Both the position numbers and the translations under genes were made by a program. DNA of 64,000 nucleotides from Brevundimonas intermedia (GTDB lineage Bacteria; Pseudomonadota; Alphaproteobacteria; Caulobacterales; Caulobacteraceae): NCBI RefSeq assembly GCF_027922165.1, contig NZ_BSFD01000001.1, positions 376,717-440,716 of the forward strand. Reading direction: 5' to 3'. The first letter of the stretch is position 1; each line of letters opens with the position of its first letter. Positions 1 to 7,008 of this stretch are shown piece after piece. A model generated the notes under the pieces. It worked only from the letters and a program-made list of their open reading frames with translations. It was not told where the DNA came from and searched no databases.

Positions 1-201
1 AAGCCGGGCGAATATCCCTACACCAACAATCTGACGGTTTTGAACGCGGTGGCCACGGCGGAAGGCTTCACCTACCGGGCCAATACCCGTCAGGTCTATA
101 TCAAGCGCGCCGACGGCACGGGCGAGCAGGCCTATCCGTTGACGACGGCGACCCAGGTGGCGCCGGGCGATACGATCCGCATCGGCGAGCGCTTCTTCTG
201 A
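1..201 (+). CDS. Polysaccharide export protein (Wza/SLBB type), C-terminal end only
   Basis: Frame 1 is open from the window edge to the TGA at 199-201 and gives the last 66 residues. The text resembles the C-terminal SLBB/soluble-ligand region of outer-membrane polysaccharide export proteins: a hydrophobic 'NAVATAEGFTY' stretch, a basic 'VYIKRADG' strand, then the characteristic end 'VAPGDTIRIGERFF'. Family members form the periplasm/outer-membrane channel for capsule or holdfast polysaccharide. The 5' part and any partner genes lie outside the window, so the specific pathway cannot be told. The following phosphoesterase gene starts 45 bases downstream on the same strand. Confidence 0.72.
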   Translation, partial: KPGEYPYTNNLTVLNAVATAEGFTYRANTRQVYIKRADGTGEQAYPLTTATQVAPGDTIRIGERFF

Positions 202-245
202 GGCGACAGACTTGCCAAGCCCCCTGCGGTTGCTGATCTAGGGGG

Positions 246-1055
246 ATGTTCTCCAAACTGTTCAAACGCCGTCCCTTGGAATCCGAACGCCGCAAGGCCT
301 CGACTCCGGAGGACACGGCGGCCTGGGCGGTAGGGGACATCCACGGGCGTCTGGACCTGTTGTCGCCTCTGGTCGAGGCGATGATCGCGGACCTGGAGGC
401 CTCGACCGCCAGCCGCAAGCTGATGATCTTCCTGGGCGACTATATCGACCGGGGGCCGGACTCGAAGGGAGTCATCGACCTGCTGGCCGGCCTGCGCAGC
501 CGCGGCCTGTTCGAGCTGCACTTCCTGCGCGGCAATCACGAGGACCGGATGGAGGCCTTTCTGGTCGATCCCGACATGGGACCGGGATGGTGCGACTATG
601 GCGGTCGCGAGGCCCTGGCCTCGTATGGGGTGAGCCCGCCGTTCGACAAGACCGACGCCGCCGGATGGGCCGCCGCCTGCGAGGCGCTGAACGCCGCCGT
701 CGATGAGCGCCAGCGCGCCTTCCTGGCCGCCCAGGACTACAGTTTCACCCTGGGGGACTATTTCTTCGCCCATGCGGGGGCCGAACCCGGCGTGCCGCTG
801 GACCAGCAGGATCCGCAGCAGTTGATGTGGGTGCGACACGAATTCCTGAACCATCCCGCCCCGTTCGAGCGGGTGGTCGTCCATGGCCATACGCCGACGG
901 AAGCCGTCCACGCCGACCACCGCCGCATCGGCCTGGACACCGGCGCCTACGCCACCGGCGTGCTGACGGCGCTGAGGCTGGAGGGGGAGACGCGCGCGCT
1001 GGTGCAGACGGCCTTGGCCGGCGGACAGGTCAGCCTGAGCCGCCGCCCGCTCTGA
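246..1055 (+). CDS. Metallophosphoesterase, PPP-family serine/threonine phosphatase-like
   Basis: The 269-residue protein has the full calcineurin-like metallophosphatase signature in order: GDIHG (30-34), GDYIDRG (64-70), GNHE (96-99), then 'FFAHAG' and 'VVHGHTP' supplying the late metal-binding histidines. This arrangement is typical of bacterial PrpA/PrpE-type protein or dinucleotide phosphatases that use two metal ions. There is no signal peptide, so it should be cytoplasmic. It follows the polysaccharide export gene on the same strand, and phosphatases of this type are often found beside exopolysaccharide genes, but the substrate cannot be deduced. ATG start; the upstream 'ctaggggg' is a weak ribosome site. 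Confidence 0.85.
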   Translation: MFSKLFKRRPLESERRKASTPEDTAAWAVGDIHGRLDLLSPLVEAMIADLEASTASRKLMIFLGDYIDRGPDSKGVIDLLAGLRSRGLFELHFLRGNHEDRMEAFLVDPDMGPGWCDYGGREALASYGVSPPFDKTDAAGWAAACEALNAAVDERQRAFLAAQDYSFTLGDYFFAHAGAEPGVPLDQQDPQQLMWVRHEFLNHPAPFERVVVHGHTPTEAVHADHRRIGLDTGAYATGVLTALRLEGETRALVQTALAGGQVSLSRRPL

Positions 1056-1070
1056 ACTCAGGCGCGCCGA

Positions 1071-1373
1071 TCAGATCGGCATGGCCATGATTTCCTTGTA
1101 GGCGGAAATCACCTGGTCGCGCACGGAGATCACGGTTTCCAGCGACGCCTCAGCCGAGCTGAGGGCGGTCACCACATCGATCAGATTGCCGTTGCCCTGG
1201 ATCGACTGGGTCATCTGGGTTTCGGCCGCCCTGGACTGCTGCGTCATGTCGGTCATGGCGCTCTTGACCAGGTCGGCGAAGCCGTTGTCGCCGGAGGCGG
1301 GCGGTTGCGCCACCGTGGGCATGGCGCCGCCCTGAACGGCGGCGTAGGCGCGGGCGGCCATCATCGGATTCAT
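1071..1373 (-). CDS. fliE: Flagellar hook-basal body protein FliE
   Basis: A 100-residue protein, the normal length for FliE, which joins the MS ring to the proximal rod. The conserved C-terminal half is present: 'SVRDQVISAYKEIMAMPI' matches the family ending. The central 'QSIQGNGNLIDVVTALSSAE' resembles the family helix. It is the last gene of flgB-flgC-fliE on the minus strand, 10 bases after flgC, the usual operon order. It faces the phosphoesterase gene, which ends 15 bases away. Confidence 0.95.
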   Translation of the reverse strand: MNPMMAARAYAAVQGGAMPTVAQPPASGDNGFADLVKSAMTDMTQQSRAAETQMTQSIQGNGNLIDVVTALSSAEASLETVISVRDQVISAYKEIMAMPI

Positions 1374-1383
1374 GGCCTAGTCC

Positions 1384-1803
1384 TCAGCGTTTGATGATGT
1401 CGAGGGTGCGGCTGTCCATCGACCGCGCCGTCTCGATGACGTTCAGATTGGCCTCGTAGGCGCGCTGGGCCTCGCGCATGTCCATGGCCTCGACCAGGGT
1501 GTTGACGTTGGGCCGCATCACATAGCCCTGGGCATTGGCGGCCGGGTGCGAGGGGTCGTAGTCCATGTTGAAATCGCTGTCGTCCGGCCGGACCTCGGCC
1601 AGGGTGACGCCGGTCGCGCCGTCGACCTCGCGCGCCTGGAAGACCGGGATCTGACGGCGATAGGGCTCGCCGCCCGGCGTGCGCGCCGTGGACTGGGCGT
1701 TGGCGATGTTCTCGGCGATGACGCGCATGCGCGACTGCTGGGCCTTGAGGGCCGAGGCCGCCACCGCCATGGCGCTGTTCGAGGGGGGGATGGGATCAGG
1801 CAT
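1384..1803 (-). CDS. flgC: Flagellar proximal rod protein FlgC
   Basis: This 139-residue protein carries the rod/hook N-terminal motif (residues about 11-40, including 'RMRVIAENIANAQSTARTPG') and the C-terminal helix 'AYEANLNVIETARSMDSRTL' typical of FlgC. It assembles in the periplasmic proximal rod after export by the flagellar type III apparatus, so no cleaved signal peptide is expected and none is seen. It lies 16 bases downstream of flgB and 10 upstream of fliE, consistent with one transcript from the flgB promoter. Confidence 0.96.
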   Translation of the reverse strand: MPDPIPPSNSAMAVAASALKAQQSRMRVIAENIANAQSTARTPGGEPYRRQIPVFQAREVDGATGVTLAEVRPDDSDFNMDYDPSHPAANAQGYVMRPNVNTLVEAMDMREAQRAYEANLNVIETARSMDSRTLDIIKR

Positions 1804-1819
1804 GGTTCAGTCCTTCGTC

Positions 1820-2227
1820 TCAGCCCGCGCCGGGCTTGCGCGCGGCCATGCGGATCATGGACATGGATTTCTGGTAGAAGCCGATGGCGGCGTCATAGGC
1901 CATGCGGCTCTCGGCCATCTTCAGCATCTGCTCCTCGACCACCACCGAGTTGCCGTCGAGCGTGGTTTCCGAGTCCGGCGACTTGGAGGAGTCGAAGCGC
2001 GGCGCGCTGACGGCGGGGGCCAGATGGGCCTTGTTCGTGCGCACCATCGGCAGCCCCCCGCCCGAGCGCATAGCGGCGGCGAAGTCGGTGGGCTGTTTCA
2101 GGTCGCGACCGACGAAGCCCGGCGTATCGGCGTTGGCGACGTTCGAGGCGATGACCCGCTGGCGTTCGTCCAGCCAGCCCAGCCGGCCCTTGATCTGTCC
2201 CAGCAGCGGAATGTCGGCGACGCCCAT
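1820..2227 (-). CDS. flgB: Flagellar proximal rod protein FlgB
   Basis: A 135-residue FlgB homologue. It has the rod motif 'RQRVIASNVANADTPGFVGR' and the C-terminal helix 'MAESRMAYDAAIGFYQKSMS' that family members use to assemble. It is the first gene of flgB-flgC-fliE. The ATG is preceded by 'CGGGAGATCGCC', giving a good Shine-Dalgarno. The promoter region between this gene and fliO holds CtrA-like boxes, described separately. Export is by the flagellar type III system rather than Sec. Confidence 0.96.
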   Translation of the reverse strand: MGVADIPLLGQIKGRLGWLDERQRVIASNVANADTPGFVGRDLKQPTDFAAAMRSGGGLPMVRTNKAHLAPAVSAPRFDSSKSPDSETTLDGNSVVVEEQMLKMAESRMAYDAAIGFYQKSMSMIRMAARKPGAG

Positions 2228-2258
2228 GGCGATCTCCCGTGGCGCAGATGCGCGCGAT

Positions 2259-2297
2259 GGGCAGAAAATGCCGCCTGCATGGTTAACAGGCCGTTAT
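2259..2297 (-). promoter_or_regulatory. Putative flgB promoter: CtrA-like box plus GGCA-N5-TGCC dyad
   Basis: On the minus strand ATAA-N7-TTAA occupies 2297 to 2283, one mismatch from the CtrA consensus TTAA-N7-TTAA. The block GTTAACCAT-N6-GGCATTTTCTGCCC (2287 to 2259) is repeated base for base, with the same spacing, upstream of fliQ. CtrA boxes overlapping the -35 region are established for early flagellar promoters in Caulobacter; use here is inferred. Confidence 0.6.
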
Positions 2298-2298
2298 C

Positions 2299-2313
2299 TA
2301 AACCCATCGTTAA
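2299..2313 (+). promoter_or_regulatory. Putative CtrA box for fliO-fliP
   Basis: TAAA-N7-TTAA on the plus strand, 54 bases before the fliO ATG, is one mismatch from the CtrA consensus and directly adjoins the box assigned to flgB. A further TTAA lies at 2322-2325, but its N9 spacing is not canonical. A shared, divergent CtrA-controlled promoter region for both flagellar operons is the simplest reading, inferred from sequence only. Confidence 0.4.
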
Positions 2314-2366
2314 CCGTGGTGGTTAAGACTCTGGGAACAGCGCCGACAGCGCGGGGCCCTAAGCGT

Positions 2367-2642
2367 ATGAATTTCCTCGATCTCGCCCGCGCCGTTTTCG
2401 GCCTGGCCTTTACCCTGGGTCTGATCGGCCTGGCCGCCTACGCCGCGCGCCGCTATGCCCCGCAGCTGATGGCCCGGCTGAACGCCCAGCGCGGCGAGCG
2501 GCGGATGCAGGTGGTCGAGACCCTGGTGCTGGATCCCGCGCGGCGGCTGGTCCTTGTGCGAATCGACGAGGAAGAGCGGCTGATCCTGCTGGGCGAAGGG
2601 CGTGAGCTGATCGAGCCGCGCCAGACGGAGATCTTCAAGTGA
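2367..2642 (+). CDS. fliO: Flagellar biosynthesis protein FliO
   Basis: A 91-residue single-pass membrane protein. A transmembrane helix at residues about 7-25 ('VFGLAFTLGLIGLAAYAARR') is followed by a short cytoplasmic FliO domain with 'MQVVETLVLDPARRLVLVRI', matching the family's small beta-rich tail. FliO assists assembly of the FliP ring in the flagellar export gate. The first ATG after the promoter region was chosen because it places the helix at the N-terminus. The stop codon overlaps the fliP ATG (ATGA), indicating translational coupling. Confidence 0.88.
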   Translation: MNFLDLARAVFGLAFTLGLIGLAAYAARRYAPQLMARLNAQRGERRMQVVETLVLDPARRLVLVRIDEEERLILLGEGRELIEPRQTEIFK

Positions 2643-3604
2643 GCGGGCCCGGCGTTCTCCCTCCCCCTGCGGGGGAGGGGCGTCGCGCAGCGACGGGGTG
2701 GGGGCGGCAAGGCAAGGCCGCACGGACTGTCGATGGATCGCCCTGCCCGCCCCACCCGGCTCCGCTACGCTCCGCCCCCCTCCCCCGCAGGGGGAGGGAG
2801 AAAGTCTTCGCGGTTCCCGCGGCATCCGAGCTGAAGCGCGCGGCCTTGCTGTCGCTGTTCACCACCCTGGTCTGCCTGGCCTGGCCGTTGGCGGCCTTCG
2901 CCCAGGATGCGGCGGCGGGGGGATCGTCGCTGAACATCGACCTGGGAACGGGCGCAGGCCTGACCCAGCGGGTGGTGCAGCTGGTCGGGCTGATGACCGT
3001 GCTGTCGCTGGCGCCGTCGATCGTGATCATGACCACCAGTTTCGTGCGAATCGTCGTGGTCCTGTCGCTCCTGCGGACGGCCCTGGGCATGCAGCAGTCG
3101 CCGCCGAACGCGGTTCTGGTGTCCCTGGCCCTGTTCCTGAGCGCCATCGTCATGGCCCCGACCTGGCAGGACGCCTATGATTCGGGCATCCGTCCGCTGC
3201 TGGATCAGCAGATGGAACTGCCCCAGGCCTTCGATGCGGCGTCGGAACCTGTGAAAACCTTCATGCTGGCCCAGGTGGACCGTTCGGACCTGGCCCTGTT
3301 CACCCGGTTGAGCCGCGTCGAGGCCCCGACCAACCTGCAGGATCTACCCCTGCGCGTGGTCACGCCCGCCTTCATGATCAGTGAGCTGAAGAAGGCCTTC
3401 GAGATCGGATTTCTTCTTTTTATTCCGTTCCTTGTGATCGACCTGGTGGTGGCCAGCGTGTTGATGTCCATGGGTATGATGATGCTGCCGCCGGTGGTGG
3501 TCTCCCTGCCCTTCAAGCTGATCTTCTTCGTGCTGGTGGACGGCTGGAGACTGGTCGCGGGAAGCCTGGTCGAGAGCTTCCAACGGGCGTCCGGAACCGG
3601 ATAA
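2639..3604 (+). CDS. fliP: Flagellar export gate protein FliP with in-frame repeat-encoded N-terminal extension
   Basis: From about residue 67 the 321-residue product is a standard FliP: signal-peptide-like segment ending 'PLAAFAQ', helix 'MTTSFVRIVVVLSLLRTALG', the conserved 'TPAFMISELKKAFEIGFLLF' and the C-terminal 'MLPPVVVSLPFKLIFFVLVD'. FliP forms the core of the type III export gate. Residues 7-54 are encoded by a 144-base palindromic repeat, exactly 48 codons, giving a Pro/Gly/Arg-rich tract never expected in FliP. The ATG overlaps the fliO stop and is the only ATG in frame before the conserved part; a TTG at 2846 inside the signal segment is the only other obvious start. The extension would push the hydrophobic leader to residues about 66-88. 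Confidence 0.93.
   Translation: MSGPGVLPPPAGEGRRAATGWGRQGKAARTVDGSPCPPHPAPLRSAPLPRRGREKVFAVPAASELKRAALLSLFTTLVCLAWPLAAFAQDAAAGGSSLNIDLGTGAGLTQRVVQLVGLMTVLSLAPSIVIMTTSFVRIVVVLSLLRTALGMQQSPPNAVLVSLALFLSAIVMAPTWQDAYDSGIRPLLDQQMELPQAFDAASEPVKTFMLAQVDRSDLALFTRLSRVEAPTNLQDLPLRVVTPAFMISELKKAFEIGFLLFIPFLVIDLVVASVLMSMGMMMLPPVVVSLPFKLIFFVLVDGWRLVAGSLVESFQRASGTG
2657..2800. repeat. 144-bp palindrome-ended repeat (R1) inside fliP, MITE-like
   Basis: The ends 2657-2680 and 2777-2800 are perfect 24-base inverted repeats, and each is itself a hairpin (9-base stem around TGC). Just inside the ends, 'ggggtgggg' and 'gccccacccgg' correspond to subterminal sequence of the DUF559-carrying unit at 20795-21244. 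Read on the minus strand, the interior ends as 'RPCLAAPTPS' against 'GSCLARPTRS' of the DUF559 protein, so this looks like an internally deleted copy. Its length is a multiple of three and starts on a codon boundary of fliP. Confidence 0.9.
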
Positions 3605-3616
3605 TCCCCGCCCCAT

Positions 3617-3633
3617 AAGGCTTTGCGCCTTTT
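3617..3633 (+). terminator. Weak terminator-like hairpin after fliP
   Basis: AAGGC-TTTGC-GCCTT followed by TT, starting 13 bases after the fliP stop. The stem is only 5 bases, so function as a terminator is uncertain. Confidence 0.3.
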
Positions 3634-3717
3634 ACCCGCTTGCAATACCGAGCGAAATCCGTGTTGATCCCCCAGTCCTCGCCCTGAATCGGGCGACTAA
3701 CACTGGAAATGTTTCTT

Positions 3718-3996
3718 ATGACCACTCAAGCCGAACTGATCGCCGCCGTCGCCAAGGACGCCGGTGTCTCGCAGGCCGACGCCGGCAAGGTGCTGACCGC
3801 CATCGTCGAGAACATCCACGCCAGCCTGAAGGCCGGCGGCGACGTGCGCATCTCGAACCTGGGCGTCTTCGACACCGCCGCCCGCGCCGAGCGTGAAGGC
3901 CGCAACCCGGCCACGGGCGCGACCATCAAGATCGCCGCGTCCAAGGCCGTCCGCTTCCGCGTGTCCAAGCCCCTGAAGGACGCCGTCAACGGCTAA
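3718..3996 (+). CDS. HU/IHF-family DNA-binding protein
   Basis: The product of about 92 residues has the HU fold signature: N-terminal helix pair 'MTTQAELIAAVAKDAGVSQA', the 'GDVRISNLGVFDTAARAERE' strand/turn and the DNA-arm region 'GRNPATGATIKIAASKAVRF'. HU-type proteins bind and bend DNA in the nucleoid. Two ATGs are available (3709 and 3718); the second is preferred because the GGA at 3705-3707 sits at a usable distance from it and only 1 base from the first. It is monocistronic between fliP and a terminator that overlaps the end of the convergent TPR gene. The C-terminal 'KPLKDAVNG' matches the usual HU ending. Confidence 0.92.
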   Translation: MTTQAELIAAVAKDAGVSQADAGKVLTAIVENIHASLKAGGDVRISNLGVFDTAARAEREGRNPATGATIKIAASKAVRFRVSKPLKDAVNG

Positions 3997-4030
3997 GGCT
4001 TCTCGGTCCCTGCGGGGACCGATCTGCTGA

Positions 4031-6889
4031 TCAACGGGCGGGGGTCGCTGGGCGATTCCCGCCCGTTTCTTTTCTGAAGTCCTGTTTGGCCGCATTGACC
4101 CAGCCGACGAAGGTGTCGGCATTGACCGACAGGCCCGAGAAGTCGGCCGCCCCCGCCACGCCCGACAGATCGTCGTCCAGGGCCACGCGAATCGCATTGG
4201 CGGACCGGGCCCGCGCGATGAAGGGCGAATACTGGCCGCGCAGGCGGTCCAGCGCCGCACGATTGCCGGTCAGCGAATAGCCGACGCCGGCGCGGATCAG
4301 CCAGCTTTCCTCGACCGGGGTCAGGGGCGTCGTTCCCTGCTTGTAGCGATCGCCCAGCCGGGCCTCGTACAGGGGGGCCGCCTCGGCCCATTTCTGCTGT
4401 TTCCAGAAGATGTCGCCGCGCACCTCGCGCGCCGGGCCGGACTGATCCTTGTCCAGCACTTCCAGCGCATGGTCGTAGCGGCCCAGATCCATCAGGGCGC
4501 GAGCCTCCAACGCCCGACGTTCGGCGTTGACCGCGGTCGGCAGCAGGGTGGTGCGCGAGCCCCAGAGGGCCTGCAGCGCCTTCTCCGGCTGGCGGTCCAT
4601 CAGATAGACGGTGGCCAGGTTGGTGGCGACCTGGGCGCGGGCCACCCCGTCCAGTCGTTCGTCCACCTGATGCTTCAGCAGTTCGGCGGCCTGATCCAGC
4701 AGGTCGACGTCGATCAGGCGGCGCGACAGACGGCGCACCATCTCGTCGCCGTCAGCGCCGATGGGGGTCAGTTCGCGGAAGTCGTAGAAGAGGGCCAGGG
4801 CCTGGACCGGCTGAAGGCCGTCGGCGGCGCCTTCCAGGAACAGGGCGCGGAAGGCGTTGGACTGATCGGCCTGAATCTCGGCCGCGCCGGGCACGCCCGC
4901 CATCCGCTTGCCGGCGCCGCGCAGGGCGTCCAGGGCCTCGCGGTAACGTCCCTGCTGAAGATAGATGCCCGCCAGCTTGCGGACCACCGCCAGCTCGGTC
5001 GCGTCGCCGCGCCAGCGCCACTTCAGCAGCTCCAGCTGCTGGGCCGCCTGGTCGGGCGTCAGGACGCCCTTTTCCATCTCGAGACTGATGGCGCCCAGTT
5101 TGGCGGGGGTGGCGATGCCGTCCAGGGGCGCGCGAGCCACGGCCTTGTAGACCGCCAACGCCCGGTTCTTGTCGCCGGACAGGTCGAACAGCCGCGCCTG
5201 AACGACACGGGCGGTGAGTTGATCGGCGGCCGAGGCGTTCTGGCTGAAGACATAGTCCAGCAACTGGCGCGCGGCCGGCAGGTCGTTGGTTTCAATGGCC
5301 GCCAGGGCGTGGGCGGCGCCGAAGCGGGCGCGCCATTCCTTGGGGAAGTCGTCGATGACCGAGGCGCCGGCGGCGAAGGCGCGACGCGCCCCCTCCCAGT
5401 CGCCCTGTTCGGCGGCGATATAGCCCTGCCAGACCTTGGCGGCGGGATCATTGGACAGGGCCGAACCGGCGAAATCGACCTGGGCCTCCTCCAGTCGGCC
5501 GACGCCGACGCGGGCCGCGCCGCGCAGGCCGCGCACCTCGGGCTCGCCCTGCATATTGGGGGCCTTGGCGATCAGGGCGTTGATGACGCCGATCGCTTCA
5601 TAGTTCAGGCCCGACCCGACCAGGAAACGGGCCAGGGCCATCCGCGCCGCAATGGGGGCGCGGGGGTTGTCGGTTCCGTCGATGGTCTCCTGGGCCGCCG
5701 CGTCCTGAAGACGGCGGTAGCGCTCGGAGAAGCCATCCTCGCCGGCGGTCGCCCATTCCTCGAGGATCAAAGCCGGGTGGGCCGCGCGTTTCGGGGCGTC
5801 GCCCTCATGATCGGCCGCTTCCAGGGTCGCAGACGGCGGCGACAGGGTCAGGCCCTGGGGACGGCTGAGAGTGACGAGGTCGCCCTCGGCCTCGATCTTC
5901 AGGTCGTCAGTGGCGGTTTCGACCGCGAGACCCTGGGCGGTGGGGATCAGGGTAAGGTCGACGGTGCTGCGCGTGCCCGAGAACCCCTTGCCGGGCGCCA
6001 GGGCGGTGACGGCGGCGAACCGGTCGCCGACCAGGGGATCGGTCAGCCAGACGGTCTTGGTCGCCCCGGCCATCCGCGCCACCAGACTGGCGGACCCGTC
6101 TTCCGAACGGCCGATCTCGACGCCCGAGGCGCCGGCGGGGGGACCGCCGATGGTCACGGTCCAGGCGCCGCCCTGCCCCTCGGCGACGACGGGCAGACCG
6201 TCGGGCGCGGCGATACGGACGGCGGTATAGTCAGGCCCGGCGGCCCAGCGCGCGTCCTTGGCGGGCCCGAGGGCCTTGGCCCCGGTCAGGTCCATCTTGG
6301 CGGCGGTGTCGAAGACGACCCAGACCGCCTCGCCCCGGCGGAAGACGGCGGCGCCCACCGGTGCGCCCCACTGGAAGGTCAGGACGGTTTTCTCGGGCGA
6401 GGAGACGGCGCGGACGGGGACGACGGAATTGACGAGGGCCGCACGCTCTTCCTGCGTCGGCTCGGGCGCCTTGCCCGGCGCATAGAGGTTCAGCCAGACG
6501 GCGCCGTCGGCGACGCCGGACCGGGCGTCGGCGCCCTCGGCCAGGGTGATGACCAGATCGGTCGCCCCGCCCCGCGCCATCCGCGTCTCAACGGCCTTGA
6601 CCCCCTCGGGCGGATCGACCCGCAGGCGCGACACGTCGGGCGCGGCCGAGACGCCCAGGCGGATGATGACCTTGTCGGCCTCGCGCCGGACCTGGCTGCG
6701 CACGCCGATGACGCCGCCGAACTCGACCCGGGTGAATTCGCTGGACTGGCCGATGCTGATCGACAGGGGATCGCCCGAGCGGCCGACCTCCTGGGCCAGG
6801 GGCGCCAGGGGCGCAAAGGCGACCGCGCCGGCCGCGGCGGCGGCCACGGTCGACTTCAGGAGGCGCTTTCTGTGCGAGGTCCCGGACAT
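4031..6889 (-). CDS. Large exported tetratricopeptide-repeat protein
   Basis: 952 residues from the ATG at 6889; the longer frame begins with GTG at 6910, but the ATG has a better upstream 'GAGGCAAGG'. The N-terminus is a basic Sec-type signal (KRLL then an Ala-rich core ending 'PLAPLAQE'). Residues about 30-330 are beta-rich and unrecognised, with an early 'SEFTRVEFGGVIGVRSQVRR' that is reminiscent of AMIN-like envelope domains (a guess). From about 390 onward are repeated helix pairs of TPR type, such as 'AEIQADQSNAFRALF' and 'ATVYLMDRQPEKALQALWGS'. It is probably a periplasmic scaffold. A CtrA-like box upstream and the flagellar neighbours hint at a polar or motility role, which is not demonstrated. 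Confidence 0.7.
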   Translation of the reverse strand: MSGTSHRKRLLKSTVAAAAAGAVAFAPLAPLAQEVGRSGDPLSISIGQSSEFTRVEFGGVIGVRSQVRREADKVIIRLGVSAAPDVSRLRVDPPEGVKAVETRMARGGATDLVITLAEGADARSGVADGAVWLNLYAPGKAPEPTQEERAALVNSVVPVRAVSSPEKTVLTFQWGAPVGAAVFRRGEAVWVVFDTAAKMDLTGAKALGPAKDARWAAGPDYTAVRIAAPDGLPVVAEGQGGAWTVTIGGPPAGASGVEIGRSEDGSASLVARMAGATKTVWLTDPLVGDRFAAVTALAPGKGFSGTRSTVDLTLIPTAQGLAVETATDDLKIEAEGDLVTLSRPQGLTLSPPSATLEAADHEGDAPKRAAHPALILEEWATAGEDGFSERYRRLQDAAAQETIDGTDNPRAPIAARMALARFLVGSGLNYEAIGVINALIAKAPNMQGEPEVRGLRGAARVGVGRLEEAQVDFAGSALSNDPAAKVWQGYIAAEQGDWEGARRAFAAGASVIDDFPKEWRARFGAAHALAAIETNDLPAARQLLDYVFSQNASAADQLTARVVQARLFDLSGDKNRALAVYKAVARAPLDGIATPAKLGAISLEMEKGVLTPDQAAQQLELLKWRWRGDATELAVVRKLAGIYLQQGRYREALDALRGAGKRMAGVPGAAEIQADQSNAFRALFLEGAADGLQPVQALALFYDFRELTPIGADGDEMVRRLSRRLIDVDLLDQAAELLKHQVDERLDGVARAQVATNLATVYLMDRQPEKALQALWGSRTTLLPTAVNAERRALEARALMDLGRYDHALEVLDKDQSGPAREVRGDIFWKQQKWAEAAPLYEARLGDRYKQGTTPLTPVEESWLIRAGVGYSLTGNRAALDRLRGQYSPFIARARSANAIRVALDDDLSGVAGAADFSGLSVNADTFVGWVNAAKQDFRKETGGNRPATPAR
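4033..4074 (+). terminator. Rho-independent terminator of the HU gene, embedded in the opposite gene's 3' end
   Basis: AACGGGCGGG (4033-4042) pairs with CCCGCCCGTT (4058-4067) and is followed by TCTTTTCT. It lies 36 bases after the HU stop. The hairpin overlaps the last 14 or so codons of the minus-strand TPR gene, so the same bases are coding on one strand and a terminator on the other. Confidence 0.7.
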
Positions 6890-6916
6890 ATCCGTGGAGC
6901 CTTGCCTCACAAGCTC

Positions 6917-6931
6917 TTTAATCGCGGTTAA
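6917..6931 (-). promoter_or_regulatory. Possible CtrA box upstream of the TPR gene
   Basis: Minus strand TTAA-N7-TAAA, one mismatch from the consensus, 28 bases before the preferred ATG. It is close to the start codon, so overlap with the promoter is possible but the spacing is not proof. Confidence 0.3.
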
Positions 6932-7008
6932 CCGACATCAACCGGGATTCTACGGATAGGACGGTTCGTCCCCGCGACACCGCGCGCGATCCGGCTCATG
7001 ATGGGGCC

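Noticed and set aside
2310..2325. TTAA-N9-TTAA as a second CtrA box for fliO
   Set aside because: Spacing is 9, not 7; the TAAA-N7-TTAA just upstream fits better.
4469..6931. Long plus-strand open frame (820 codons) opposite the TPR gene
   Set aside because: Antisense shadow typical of high-GC coding DNA; low-complexity Gly/Asp/Arg product without domains, while the minus strand encodes a signal peptide and TPRs.
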